DNA from: Vibrio tubiashii ATCC 19109
Lineage (GTDB): Bacteria; Pseudomonadota; Gammaproteobacteria; Enterobacterales; Vibrionaceae
Reading direction: 5' to 3'
DNA length: 64,000 bases
NCBI RefSeq assembly: GCF_000772105.1
Contig: NZ_CP009354.1
Coordinates: 1,426,001-1,490,000 of the forward strand
Shown piece after piece: positions 52,649-62,216 of the stretch (position 1 is the first letter of the stretch; the number at the start of each line of letters is the position of its first letter). The notes beneath the pieces were generated by a model that did not search any database, was not told the origin of the DNA, and saw nothing but the letters and a program-made list of their open reading frames with translations. The translations under genes were made by a program, and so were the position numbers.

Positions 52649-54073
52649 CTAGGATACTCGCTTTTGTACGTATTGGTAGATAGATTTTAAAATAGCGATT
52701 TTCTTTTGGTCACTCTCATGTTCGTGAACTAAGTTTTCCAAATTTAACATGTAGTCTTCAATACGACTTTCGAAGTAGTCACGACAGTGCGTCGCCCATC
52801 GCTGTTGTTCTGACTCATCGAGCGTCCACGGGAAGTTTCGCGCGCGGTAACGGAACAGCAGTGGCGCAATGCGGTCATCACTAAATGAAATATCAAGCGC
52901 AGATAAATTGTTTGGGTCAGTTTCACGAATGATGTTCATCGCCGCTTTATCTGCCGGAGAGAAGAAACCATCGTAGAGCATGCTATCGACGTCATTGCTC
53001 TTTTCATATTCCCGCTCTATGCCATAAACACCAATCAGCTTTTCACGAACCTCAGGGTGCTTGCGGAGCAGGGCGAGATTCTCTAAGCATTTTTCACGGT
53101 CAATGCCAATTTTCTCTGCGTTTTCAGCAGTGAGTGTTTTGGCTGGAGCAAGAATAGGGCACTTATTGAGGTGGATAAGCTTAACAGGGACTGGAAGCTC
53201 GTCAGGTGCAAGGTCAGATCGCTTAGTATACAGTCGCTCATTAAGCTGCTTTGTATCCAAATCCAATAGGGCTTGCGGGTCTTTCGCCAAATCGACACAA
53301 ATGACCGCATTCTGATTAGTCGGGTGCCAAGCAACAGGAACAACCCAGCTAGTGTAGTTACACTCTTTGCCCAACATACCTGAAACATGCATCAATGGTG
53401 TCATGTTCACGATGTCGATCAGTTCATTCAACTTGCGCTTGTGACGCATGCTTAGGAAGTAATCAAACAATTTTGGTTGAGCCGCTTTAACCTTTTTGGC
53501 CATTTCAATCGTCGCGATAACATCCGCCATCGCATCGTGTGCGTTCTCATGTTCAATGCCATTGGCTACAGATAAATGCTCAAGCTTAAAGCTGATAAAA
53601 CCTTCATCGTTCTCAGGCCAGTTTACTCCTTCTGGACGAAGCGCGTAGCAAGCACGCATAACATCAAGCAAATCCCAGCGAGAGTTACCGTTTTGCCAGC
53701 TCCACGCATAAGGATCGATAAAGTTTCGGTAACAGGTGTAGCGCGTTACCTCATCATCGAATCGGATACTGTTATAGCCCAAGCTAATGGTGTTTGGTGT
53801 TGCCAGTTGTTCGTGGATCTTTGCGATAAACTCGGGCTCTGAAAGACCTTGGGTTTCCGCGGTTTGCGGAGTTATACCTGTAATTAGTGCGGCTTCTGGT
53901 GCCGGAAGATAATCCGCAGGCGGCTGACAATAAATAACAAGAGGTTCACCAATAATATTGAAGTCCATATCGGTACGAACACCCGCAAACTGACACGGTC
54001 GATCTTTCGCTGGGCTAGTTCCCCACGTCTCGTAATCAAAAAAGAAAAACGTAGGCTGATGCTCTTGCTGCAT
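52649..54073 (-). CDS. sbcB: Exodeoxyribonuclease I
   Basis: 474 residues from the ATG at 54073 (E. coli SbcB is 475); a TTG five codons upstream is less likely. 3'-5' single-strand DNA exonuclease with DEDDh residues Asp13/Glu15 (FDYETWG) and the HENAHDAMADV histidine/aspartate at ~185. The exonuclease-I extension and C-terminal helical domain are intact. Acts in recombination and mismatch repair. Upstream neighbour in this window is an inserted nuclease pair. Confidence 0.96.
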   Translation of the reverse strand: MQQEHQPTFFFFDYETWGTSPAKDRPCQFAGVRTDMDFNIIGEPLVIYCQPPADYLPAPEAALITGITPQTAETQGLSEPEFIAKIHEQLATPNTISLGYNSIRFDDEVTRYTCYRNFIDPYAWSWQNGNSRWDLLDVMRACYALRPEGVNWPENDEGFISFKLEHLSVANGIEHENAHDAMADVIATIEMAKKVKAAQPKLFDYFLSMRHKRKLNELIDIVNMTPLMHVSGMLGKECNYTSWVVPVAWHPTNQNAVICVDLAKDPQALLDLDTKQLNERLYTKRSDLAPDELPVPVKLIHLNKCPILAPAKTLTAENAEKIGIDREKCLENLALLRKHPEVREKLIGVYGIEREYEKSNDVDSMLYDGFFSPADKAAMNIIRETDPNNLSALDISFSDDRIAPLLFRYRARNFPWTLDESEQQRWATHCRDYFESRIEDYMLNLENLVHEHESDQKKIAILKSIYQYVQKRVS

Positions 54074-54452
54074 TGTCTTTATTACCAAGGGTTTGAAATC
54101 TACCTCGGTATTAGACCATTGGCAGCCACCAAGCGCAATTGTGAGAGAGGAATAAGGCGATAAGAGGTGATTTTTTGGGCGGGTGGGGGAACTGTAGTGG
54201 GAGTGGTTATTGATAGTAGTATAAATGATGCAACGTTAAACTGTATTGTATGTAGTTGAGTCATTTATGGAGTGTTGATAGTCATAAGCTGCTGATAATA
54301 AATGATTGTGATGTGGATGGAACATCATAGTTGTCTATGATTTTGTGTAGAATTTAAATGATGGTAACCTGTACGGTAAATGTGGTTTGGTGGGCAGTGT
54401 AGAACTAGTTTATCTAACAACTGTTAAGCGTTTTAAATGGGCTGAGGTAATA
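54074..54452. other. Intergenic region upstream of the nuclease pair
   Basis: About 380 bp with G/T-rich low-complexity stretches (54165-54250) and short scattered reading frames. No gene or clear attachment repeat. It contains the sbcB promoter and presumably that of the nuclease pair. Confidence 0.4.
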
Positions 54453-55238
54453 ATGTCTAACTCAAAATGTAAACTTTGTGGGAATGAGGGGAAACTCGAG
54501 AAATCACACATTATTCCAAAGTCTTACTTTAAAAGCTTGAAGTCTGGAAATGGCCAGCTTGTTGCAATTGTATGTGATGATGAAACGCAACCCAAAAGGT
54601 CGAATATAGATCCGAAAGAAGAATTACTATGCCGAGAATGTGAGCAATTTATTAGTGTAAACTATGAGCGATATGGTACTCAGCTCTTTAAAAGAACAAC
54701 TAATATTAAAAAGGCAAAGTCATATATTGAGTTCAATGGGTTCAAGTATACAGAGTATTACTTATACTTAATTAGCATTCTTTGGCGTGCATCAATTTCA
54801 ACAATTGCTGAATTTTCAAATGTTAAATTAAATGCTCAATTTGACGAACTATTAGCACACTGCATTAAGAGAAAATCAATAAAGTTGGGTACATCCCTAA
54901 AACTGGATCATTTTATTAGAATTTCAGTTTTAAGAGTTATTGACTCTTCTGGTCAGCTTGATGACAACATTATAAAAAAACTAATGATGAGCTTCGGCAT
55001 TGAAAGAGGAGAAACAGCACAGGATGGCATGATTTATTACTTTATGATTGATGGTTTTTTGATTGGTTTCTACTTAAATGTTGAAAAAGATATACACGAC
55101 GTTCGCACGCTACGTATTGCTGGTCAACTTAAGAACCGGAAGCAAATCCGGATACCTAAAGTAGAAATAGTGAATTTAAAGCAAGTTCACCAAGCCTTGA
55201 ATACTGTTATTGATAAAGCAAAAGGGTCAACGCTTTGA
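54453..55238 (+). CDS. HNH-like zinc protein, putative nuclease
   Basis: 261 residues. N-terminal zinc-finger/HNH-type core: Cys6-x2-Cys9, His19 in KSHIIPKSYF, and Cys60-x2-Cys63 (CRECE), a pattern shared with HNH endonucleases. The remaining ~180 residues are of unknown fold. Start at 54453 has a GAGG site; the ORF extends 22 codons upstream without one. Markedly more AT-rich than neighbouring sbcB. Paired with the PD-(D/E)XK gene 44 bp downstream. Possibly a defence gene; function inferred. Confidence 0.7.
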   Translation: MSNSKCKLCGNEGKLEKSHIIPKSYFKSLKSGNGQLVAIVCDDETQPKRSNIDPKEELLCRECEQFISVNYERYGTQLFKRTTNIKKAKSYIEFNGFKYTEYYLYLISILWRASISTIAEFSNVKLNAQFDELLAHCIKRKSIKLGTSLKLDHFIRISVLRVIDSSGQLDDNIIKKLMMSFGIERGETAQDGMIYYFMIDGFLIGFYLNVEKDIHDVRTLRIAGQLKNRKQIRIPKVEIVNLKQVHQALNTVIDKAKGSTL

Positions 55239-55282
55239 AAAACTCAAATGACAGACACCTTCCATAACCTTTAAGAAAGAAC

Positions 55283-56209
55283 ATGAAAAACCTGAATACA
55301 TTCTCGTCAGTCACTGAAAGAGATATCGATTTCGTTTTACTAGAAGAACTTAACACCTCAGAACAATTTGCTAACTGGTTGGTTACTCGAGTTACGGGTA
55401 TCCCAAGCCAGAACCGGCCTATCGGTGCTTGGCATTCAGTGACTGACAACGTACTTGGTGAGTCCGATCTCGTTTTTATCTATGAGTCTGATGATTCATC
55501 CCATCAAGCTGTGTTGATCGAGAATAAAGTGGATGCACCCGCTCAGCCCAAACAAGCGGCTCGATATGAACAACGTGGAAAGGAAGGAGTTGAGAACGGT
55601 GATTGGGTAGACTTTTCGACCTGCTTAGTTGCCCCTCAGAAGTACTTAACGGCAACCTCAGAAATCTATCAAAGCCATATCTCCTATGAAGAGATAATGG
55701 CTTACTTCGCCTCTGGAAGTAATACACGAGGCATGTATAAAGCGAAGCTGATTAAGAGTGCTATCGATAAACAACGTAGAGGTTACAAGTCGACAGTTAG
55801 CAATGAGATGACCAACTTTGCTGAGCGTTATTTAGAGTATGTACAAAAGCACCATCCACAATTAAACCCTGAAAAAGCAAAACCAAGAGCAGCGGGTAAT
55901 ACTTGGATTCGCTTCTACCCAATTCCAAACGACAAAATGACGCAAATCGTACATCAGATTTATGGCAATGTTGTCAAGATCATGCTGTTTAATCAGGCCG
56001 CCAAATTTGACTTTATATCTGAACAAATAGCGCCGAATATCGATGACAACGTATCCATGTATATTTCAGGTAAGTCGGTCATTATAGAGGCTGGAGTACC
56101 AGATATTGATCCTATTGCTCAACAATTTGATGATGTCATTTTTGAAATCAAAGAAGCGATTGAAATAGCTCTTAGGTTAAAGCGAATATTGCTAGCTATT
56201 AAAAACTAA
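55283..56209 (+). CDS. PD-(D/E)XK nuclease family protein
   Basis: 308 residues. Catalytic signature: Asp62 in GESDLVF, then Glu80-Asn-Lys82 (VLIENKVDA), with a Gln-rich QPKQAARYEQRG helix following, as in the PDDEXK_4-type restriction-like nucleases. The C-terminal half (~190-308) carries a second, uncharacterised domain. An AAGAAAG site precedes the start. Second gene of the inserted pair. Nuclease fold is well supported; target and biological role are not. Confidence 0.82.
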   Translation: MKNLNTFSSVTERDIDFVLLEELNTSEQFANWLVTRVTGIPSQNRPIGAWHSVTDNVLGESDLVFIYESDDSSHQAVLIENKVDAPAQPKQAARYEQRGKEGVENGDWVDFSTCLVAPQKYLTATSEIYQSHISYEEIMAYFASGSNTRGMYKAKLIKSAIDKQRRGYKSTVSNEMTNFAERYLEYVQKHHPQLNPEKAKPRAAGNTWIRFYPIPNDKMTQIVHQIYGNVVKIMLFNQAAKFDFISEQIAPNIDDNVSMYISGKSVIIEAGVPDIDPIAQQFDDVIFEIKEAIEIALRLKRILLAIKN

Positions 56210-56414
56210 GATTTAGGGTCGATGCGAGGTTCTAATCTTCTGAGATAGGGCGGCGGCTTGTGGTGAAAGTCCTGGCAGTTCCATTGATTAAGATTTTTTA
56301 CAAGTTATTAACCCGAAACAAAACCTGAAGTTTTCCGCTTCTACGCTCAATTCATAGCTTGTAGAGATTAACCAAAGTTGATTGAGAACAAGTAACAGTC
56401 TCTTTGTCGAATGA

Positions 56415-56456
56415 AAAACGAATAATGGCCGACTGTTGTCGGCCATTATTCGTTTT
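56415..56456. terminator. Bidirectional terminator with 19-bp perfect stem
   Basis: AAAACGAATAATGGCCGAC paired with its exact complement around a TGTT loop; runs of A and T at the two ends make it functional on both strands. Between the nuclease pair and the transporter. Confidence 0.9.
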
Positions 56457-56471
56457 AATGAGGGTAGAGCG

Positions 56472-57845
56472 TTACGCTTGTTGGGTTTCTAGCTCTTCAT
56501 CTTTTACGGTTTGCTTCATTAAGCGGCTGGTAATGGTGCCGGCAGTCATTGCGCCTGAAACGTTTAGTGCGGTACGTGCCATATCGATAAGTGGTTCGAT
56601 AGAGATTAATAGCGCAGCAATCGTAACAGGTAAGCCCATTGCTGGTAGCACGATAAGAGCTGCAAACGTCGCGCCGCCACCTACACCTGCGATACCAAAT
56701 GAACTAATCACAATAATGGCAATCAAAGAAAGAATGAAGTTGATGTCCATTGGGTCGATGCCAACACTTGGCGCGACCATGACTGCTAGCATCGCAGGGT
56801 AGATACCTGCACAACCATTCTGGCCGATAGTGGCACCAAACGAAGCTGATAGGTTAGCAATTGCTGGTGGAACGCGTAGCTTGTTGATTTGTGCTTCAAC
56901 GTTTAAAGGAATCGTTGCCGCTGAGCTACGTGAAGTAAAGGCGAAAGTCAGTACTGGCCAAATCTTCTGGAAGTACTCTTTAGGGCTCACGCCGACAAAA
57001 GAGACTAGCACACCGTGGACAACGAACATCAGCGCAATTGCTACATAAGAAGCGACAATGAAGCCTAACAGGTTAAGAATATCGGAGGCACTTGAGGTCG
57101 CAACCACTTTTGCCATTAGTGCAGCGATACCATAAGGCGTAAGTGCCATGATCATCTTAACTAAGCGCATAACAATAGATTGAGCCGCTTCGACAAACGT
57201 GCGAATTGGTGTCTCTAACTCTTGCTTCTCAGCCATTACTTTACGCGCTGCAATACCAGTGAGCACGCCAAAGATAACCACTGCGATGATCGAAGTAGAA
57301 CGAGCACCAGTCAGGTCGGCAAAGGGGTTGGTTGGAATAAAGCTAACCAGCATTTGTGGGATGGTGAGATCACTCACGCGATCGGCACGCGTTTCTAGGG
57401 CGGCGATACGTGCTGTTTCACGAGCACCTTCTGTTAAACCTTCTGCACTTAGACCAAATGCTTGAGTGACAACGATACCGATCAAAGCGGATATAGCCGT
57501 TGTTGCCAGCAATACTGAAATAGTTAAGCCCGAGATCTTACCCAGAGCGCCGCCTTTTTCTAGCTTAACGACCGCGGCGATCATCGACACTAATACTAAT
57601 GGCATGATGATCATTTTCAACAGGCCAACATAGCCTCGACCGACCACATTTACCCATTCTAGCGTTTGAGCGATAACGGGATTGCCTTCACCGAAGATGA
57701 GTTGAAGCGCTAAACCGAAAGCACTACCAAAGACGAGACCAAGTAAGACGAGACGCGATAAAGTGTTCTCTTTTTTCTGCTGTCCGTAGAGGAAAAAGAG
57801 AATGCCAACAAATACCGCTAGCGAAGCGATAACCACTACTGACAT
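56472..57845 (-). CDS. L-cystine-type dicarboxylate/amino acid:cation symporter (TcyP-like)
   Basis: 457 residues from the ATG at 57845 (AAAGGA site); the upstream ORF extension is rejected. DAACS-family sodium symporter with about eight to ten helices and two re-entrant loops: the conserved TSRSSAATIPL segment and the GQNGCAGIYPAMLAV substrate region are present. Closest in style to TcyP/YdjN cystine transporters. A substrate other than cystine cannot be excluded. Confidence 0.9.
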   Translation of the reverse strand: MSVVVIASLAVFVGILFFLYGQQKKENTLSRLVLLGLVFGSAFGLALQLIFGEGNPVIAQTLEWVNVVGRGYVGLLKMIIMPLVLVSMIAAVVKLEKGGALGKISGLTISVLLATTAISALIGIVVTQAFGLSAEGLTEGARETARIAALETRADRVSDLTIPQMLVSFIPTNPFADLTGARSTSIIAVVIFGVLTGIAARKVMAEKQELETPIRTFVEAAQSIVMRLVKMIMALTPYGIAALMAKVVATSSASDILNLLGFIVASYVAIALMFVVHGVLVSFVGVSPKEYFQKIWPVLTFAFTSRSSAATIPLNVEAQINKLRVPPAIANLSASFGATIGQNGCAGIYPAMLAVMVAPSVGIDPMDINFILSLIAIIVISSFGIAGVGGGATFAALIVLPAMGLPVTIAALLISIEPLIDMARTALNVSGAMTAGTITSRLMKQTVKDEELETQQA

Positions 57846-58034
57846 ATTTACATATCCTTTAGTTTTTAATGATGATATTGATAGAATTAATATCTTATGG
57901 AATTTGATTCGGTATGAAGGGTAATGATTTGAAATACTCAATTGAAGTTACAAAAGGGTATTAAATATAGCTAACGGTTATTAACATTTGCTAACAGTGT
58001 GGAAGGTGTTCACATAACGGTGAAATTGAGCGGT

Positions 58035-58748
58035 TTATTGATACTTTTTAAGCACTTTTCGCATCGCAACGCTATCGGCCGTTTCTCGTTTTTTATTGGA
58101 ATGGGAAAAAAGTAGATACTGCATCGCCAATGATACGTCAGAGGCTTCAATCGGAATTAGCTTGGCAAGTGGACCAATCATTAGTGGCTGACAAACCTTC
58201 AGCATGGTTTGGGTGACGACTTCGTCTTTACGTGGCTGCTCACGTAACCCTTTTAAAGGACCTGGGCGAACGAAGACGACACGATCAAAGCCCATTCGTT
58301 CAATGGTTAGCTCCATGCGTCCTTTGCATCGTAGGTAGTGGGAAAATGAACGGGCAGATGCCCCGTAACTTGAGACGACGGCTAACTGCTTGACACCGAG
58401 TAGCTTCATTTCTTGAGCAACATCGCACACCAGTTGATAGTCAACGCTTTCTAATGCTTGTTTGGAGCCAGCTTGTTTAAGTGTTGTACCTAGGCAAATG
58501 AAACCAAACTTCGGTCGTGGTTTTTCTTCATCCCATTCTTGGATACGTAGCTCCGGGTGCTGGATCTCTTCAAGCTTGGAGTGGAAGAAGGGAAGCTTAC
58601 GGCGAGTAAGGGCATAGATGCGCTCAATGGGCTCACGTTCCAACATCTGCTTAATCAGCTCGTTGCCGATCAGACCTGTGCTGCCTGCTGTGATGACAGT
58701 GATGTTGTTTGAATTATCCAAGATGAACAAGCCTATTTGCAAAGTACA
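58035..58748 (-). CDS. Atypical SDR / NAD(P)-binding protein (HTATIP2-like)
   Basis: 237 residues from ATG 58748; a TTG at 58721 (RBS AGGC-like) would give 228 and is nearly as likely. Rossmann motif AGSTGLIGNEL, then the Ser-Tyr-Lys triad: VSSYGAS and HYLRCKG, where Tyr and Lys are four apart. Fits the TIP30/YraR-like atypical SDRs. Cofactor binding is likely; the substrate is unknown. Stands alone. Confidence 0.85.
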   Translation of the reverse strand, partial: CTLQIGLFILDNSNNITVITAGSTGLIGNELIKQMLEREPIERIYALTRRKLPFFHSKLEEIQHPELRIQEWDEEKPRPKFGFICLGTTLKQAGSKQALESVDYQLVCDVAQEMKLLGVKQLAVVSSYGASARSFSHYLRCKGRMELTIERMGFDRVVFVRPGPLKGLREQPRKDEVVTQTMLKVCQPLMIGPLAKLIPIEASDVSLAMQYLLFSHSNKKRETADSVAMRKVLKKYQ

Positions 58749-58871
58749 CATTCGACGAATGGTTGAGCATCTTACAATCAAGCTGGAAAGTCTGTGATCT
58801 GAAACAAGATTGAAACACCTAGAATGAAACTTAGACCGCAGATTTGAGTAGGGAAGCTTATTGGGTCAATT

Positions 58872-58894
58872 AGACCTCGCGCTGGGCGAGGTCT
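58872..58894 (-). terminator. Stem-loop downstream of the 28-residue ORF
   Basis: AGACCTCGC / GCGAGGTCT 9-bp stem with a 5-base loop; U run weak. Confidence 0.5.
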
Positions 58895-58904
58895 GATCTG
58901 CGGG

Positions 58905-58991
58905 TTATGTTAATGATAGAGGGACTTTCTTTTGGTTGCGTTGCTGTGGTTTGTTCTGTTTTTGTTTTTTCGAATGTTGATTGGCAATCAT
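58905..58991 (-). CDS. 28-residue basic Lys/Gln-rich small protein
   Basis: ATG at 58991 with a full AAGGAGG site four bases upstream, 28 codons, then TAA and a stem-loop 10 bp later. The peptide is almost entirely Lys, Gln and Asn (KKQKQNKPQQRNQKK). Short for confident calling, but its ribosome-binding site is one of the best in the window. Unknown function. Confidence 0.55.
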   Translation of the reverse strand: MIANQHSKKQKQNKPQQRNQKKVPLSLT

Positions 58992-59239
58992 AAAACCTCC
59001 TTGCACTATCAATCGGGAGAAAACAATGTCACGACGAAATGTAATGCACAGTTTGTGCCGTTATAAACGTTCTCCCTAACCTAAAAGATAGGCGTATTTG
59101 GCGAAAAATTTCAGTTTTGTGGTCAAATTCGGAATCGTTTTGCAAATTGGCGAGGTCAATGAACCATGGATAAAGCGTGTTAACTGTTTGATTTCAAGTT
59201 ACACTCAAGCCAATAGGAACCGCTCAGAAAGGAAAAGGG

Positions 59240-59851
59240 ATGAACATCGAGCTCAGCACGCTGGCCCCCACCCAAATTTATCATTTGATGACACAAACCG
59301 TCATTCCAAGACCTATCGCTTGGGTATTGACCGATTCAGAACAAGACAACTACAACCTTGCGCCATTTTCTTACTTTACGGCCGTTTCAAGTAACCCGCC
59401 TTTGTTGATGTTTTCTGTGGGTAAAAAGCCTTCAGGAGAGGTGAAAGACACAACACGGAATGTCTTAGAAACCGGAAAAATGGTTATTCATATCGCTCAT
59501 CATGATTCTGCTAATGATGTGACTCAAACTGCTGCAACGCTTGAACATGGTGAGTCTGAAATTGAAGCAACGGGGGTAGAGTTGACGGATTTTGATGGCT
59601 TCGATTTACCGAGGGTTAAAGACTGTCCTATTGCTTTTGCGTGCAAACTGTATGAAGTGAAAGAGATTGGTGAAACACCACAAAGCCTTATCTTCGCCGA
59701 AATTGAAAAAGTATATATTGCGCCAGAGGTTATCGGCGAGCGCAGCGACCGCTTAGTGGTTGATGCACTTAAAGTGAACCCTCTCTCGCGTTTAGGTGGT
59801 AGCCAATATGCCACGCTTAATAACGTCTTCTCTGTCGCTCGACCTAAATAG
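59240..59851 (+). CDS. Flavin reductase-like (FMN-binding) protein
   Basis: 203 residues with the flavin-reductase-like beta-barrel. FMN-contacting segments: TVIPRPIAWV, NLAPFSYFTAVSSNPP and MFSVGKKPSGEVKDT. An AAAGGAAAAGGG site precedes the start; its stop is 9 bp before cobT, so it is probably the first gene of the cobalamin operon. A reductase there could supply low-valent cobalt or flavin, but this is speculative. Confidence 0.87.
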   Translation: MNIELSTLAPTQIYHLMTQTVIPRPIAWVLTDSEQDNYNLAPFSYFTAVSSNPPLLMFSVGKKPSGEVKDTTRNVLETGKMVIHIAHHDSANDVTQTAATLEHGESEIEATGVELTDFDGFDLPRVKDCPIAFACKLYEVKEIGETPQSLIFAEIEKVYIAPEVIGERSDRLVVDALKVNPLSRLGGSQYATLNNVFSVARPK

Positions 59852-59860
59852 ATTAATGCC

Positions 59861-60892
59861 ATGCTAGACCAAACTCATTCAGATGCTATCTGGCATCGTA
59901 TTAACCAAAAAACCAAACCACTCGGCGCATTGGGTCAATTAGAAGACCTTGCCCATCAAATCGCATTGATTCAGAGTCAGGCTAGAAGTGACGTCGTCAC
60001 CGCTATTGAAGTGACTAAGCCGACCGCGATTGTTTTTGCTGGAGATCATGGCATTGCCGACGAAGGCATCAGTATTGCACCGAGTGCAGTCACCCAACAG
60101 ATGGTGCTTAATTTTCTAGCGGGTGGTGCAGCAATTAACTGTTTTTGCCGAACCAACAAAGTAGAGCTGGTAGTGGTGGATACCGGAATCCTGTTACCGG
60201 TTGAGCATGAATCCAGTGCGTTTATTGTTCAGCGACTCGGTGAGCGTACCAATAACTTTTCACGTCAAGCAGCGATGAGCCTTGAAACGGCGCAGCATGG
60301 CATTGATTTGGGTAAACAGTTAATAACCAATATCATCGATTCTGGTTCAAACCTAGTGATGTTTGGTGAAATGGGTATTGGCAATACCAGTAGTGCCGCC
60401 GCCATTCTAAGCGCTCTGAGTGGTAAAAATGTCGAAGAGTGTGTCGGTCGCGGAACAGGCATCACCGACGAACAGCTAGCGAAGAAAATCGAATTGGTTG
60501 AAAAGGGTGTCTCGCGCTGTAAAGGTTTGGGCATTATCGAAGTGCTGGCTGAAGTAGGTGGTTTTGAAATTGTTCAGATGGTAGGCGGTTTCCTCGCCGC
60601 AGCAGAACGCCAAATACCAGTCATTGTCGATGGCTTCATTGTTTCAGCCGCTGCTTATGCCGCATCACTGATTAATCCAAACTGCCGCGATGTCATGATT
60701 TTCGCTCATCAATCGCATGAAGCGGGGCATCAACACTTATTGGCTGAACTCGACGCCAAACCTTTATTGGATCTTTCGCTTCGATTAGGTGAAGGAACAG
60801 GGGCAGTGCTTGCGATGCCGTTAGTTTATGCTGCGACTGAGTTTTATAACCATATGGCAAGCTTTGAAGAAGCAGGAGTCGTGGTCGACTGA
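59861..60892 (+). CDS. cobT: Nicotinate-nucleotide-dimethylbenzimidazole phosphoribosyltransferase
   Basis: 343 residues; makes alpha-ribazole phosphate from nicotinate mononucleotide and dimethylbenzimidazole. The early [21 protein letters not shown] and [12 protein letters not shown] segments, and the catalytic Glu311 in LGEGTGA, are characteristic. Nine bp after the flavin reductase gene; cobS starts at its stop codon (TGATG). The ribosome-binding site is weak, implying translational coupling. Confidence 0.95.
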   Translation: MLDQTHSDAIWHRINQKTKPLGALGQLEDLAHQIALIQSQARSDVVTAIEVTKPTAIVFAGDHGIADEGISIAPSAVTQQMVLNFLAGGAAINCFCRTNKVELVVVDTGILLPVEHESSAFIVQRLGERTNNFSRQAAMSLETAQHGIDLGKQLITNIIDSGSNLVMFGEMGIGNTSSAAAILSALSGKNVEECVGRGTGITDEQLAKKIELVEKGVSRCKGLGIIEVLAEVGGFEIVQMVGGFLAAAERQIPVIVDGFIVSAAAYAASLINPNCRDVMIFAHQSHEAGHQHLLAELDAKPLLDLSLRLGEGTGAVLAMPLVYAATEFYNHMASFEEAGVVVD

Positions 60893-61665
60893 TGCCTTCA
60901 CTCAAGAATCAATATCAGTTATTCATGCTTGCATTGGGGTTCTTTTCTCGAATCCCAATGCCGGAAAATATCCCCTACAGCGAAGAGCGAATGAACCAAG
61001 CAGGGCGATACTTCGCTTTGGTCGGTTTATTATTGGGAAGCCTGTGCGCAGCGGTGCTGTGGAGCGCTCAACTGCTTTTCCCTGCGAGCGTCTCTATCTT
61101 CATAATGATGGTGTTTAGCCTATTGCTAACAGGGGCTTTCCATGAAGATGGATTAACTGATATGGCAGACGGCATCGGTGGAGGCATGACGATTGAGCGC
61201 CGCCTTACCATTATGAAAGATAGCCGTATCGGCACCTACGGGGCTAGCGCCTTGGTCATGGTACTGCTTGGTAAGTTTGTTTTATTGTCTGAGCTGATCC
61301 AGTTTGAGTCGATCTTATTGTTTGTGGTGGTCGCATATACTTTAAGCCGAGCCGTCGCTGCGTCGCTTATCTACGATATGCCCTATGTGAGTGACACAGA
61401 CACCAGTAAGAGTAAACCTTTGGCGCAAAAACAGTCACGAGTAGAGTTATGGGTGCTGCTGACGACAGGTCTACTGCCATGTTTGATGCTTGGTTTAAGC
61501 ACATCGGTCTGGCTAGTGGCTGTGGTATTAACATTTAGAGTACTGATTAAGCGTTGGTTAACAGCACGTATCGGCGGGTTTACTGGTGATTGCTTAGGTG
61601 CGGCTCAGCAAATTGGCGAGTTGCTTATTTATCTCACCTTGATTGCGATACAGGTAAACAGCTAA
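60892..61665 (+). CDS. cobS: Cobalamin-5'-phosphate synthase
   Basis: 257 residues, multi-helix inner-membrane protein. Joins alpha-ribazole (phosphate) to adenosylcobinamide-GDP. The signature [15 protein letters not shown] (near residue 85-99) supplies metal-binding aspartates; DSRIGTYGA follows. Overlaps cobT and cobU by a single base each. Confidence 0.95.
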   Translation: MPSLKNQYQLFMLALGFFSRIPMPENIPYSEERMNQAGRYFALVGLLLGSLCAAVLWSAQLLFPASVSIFIMMVFSLLLTGAFHEDGLTDMADGIGGGMTIERRLTIMKDSRIGTYGASALVMVLLGKFVLLSELIQFESILLFVVVAYTLSRAVAASLIYDMPYVSDTDTSKSKPLAQKQSRVELWVLLTTGLLPCLMLGLSTSVWLVAVVLTFRVLIKRWLTARIGGFTGDCLGAAQQIGELLIYLTLIAIQVNS

Positions 61666-62216
61666 TGACGATTCATTTGGTTTTAGGCGGTGCCCGTTCG
61701 GGCAAATCGAGTTTTGCAGAAGCTCAGACTGACATGATGAGCGCGCATAAAACGAAACACTATGTGGCGACTGCGATTGCATTTGATGATGAGATGAAAA
61801 ATCGCATTGCACATCATCAAGCTTCGCGCGGTGAAAGTTGGGTCGAGCATGAGTGTCCCGTTGATTTAGTTAAGCTCATCCCGCAGTTTAATTCTTCAGA
61901 TGTGATCCTGATAGATTGTTTGACCTTATGGCTCAATAACGTCATCTACAACGAGGGTGAAACACTTACTGAAGTTGAAATTAAGCAGCGGGTAGATGCG
62001 CTTGTACTCGCTCTTCAACAGTCAAATGCAGATATACTGCTTGTCTCGAACGAAGTGGGGCTAGGGGTGATTCCTCTGGGCGAAATTTCGCGTTTATTTG
62101 TCGATCATGCAGGTTGGATGAACCAAGCGATTGCCAAGATTGCAGATAAGGTGACATTTGTTGCCGCAGGTTTACCGATGACGTTGAAAGAGACCAATGA
62201 CTTTGATAAAAGCTGA
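61665..62216 (+). CDS. cobU: Adenosylcobinamide kinase/guanylyltransferase
   Basis: 183 residues. P-loop GGARSGKSS at residues 8-16; LIDCLTLWLNN and LVSNEVGLGV are typical CobU/CobP motifs. Phosphorylates and guanylylates cobinamide. ATG at 61665 overlaps the cobS stop (TAATG); the longer ORF start lies within cobS. Confidence 0.95.
   Translation: MTIHLVLGGARSGKSSFAEAQTDMMSAHKTKHYVATAIAFDDEMKNRIAHHQASRGESWVEHECPVDLVKLIPQFNSSDVILIDCLTLWLNNVIYNEGETLTEVEIKQRVDALVLALQQSNADILLVSNEVGLGVIPLGEISRLFVDHAGWMNQAIAKIADKVTFVAAGLPMTLKETNDFDKS

Noticed and set aside
54405..54450. Half of an attC site (CTAACAACTGTTAAGCG) before the HNH gene
   Set aside because: No partner half or second copy is found after the PD-(D/E)XK gene, and the match is short.
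58782..59239. Cobalamin riboswitch upstream of the cob genes
   Set aside because: No B12-box-like core was seen by eye; a weak one could still be missed.
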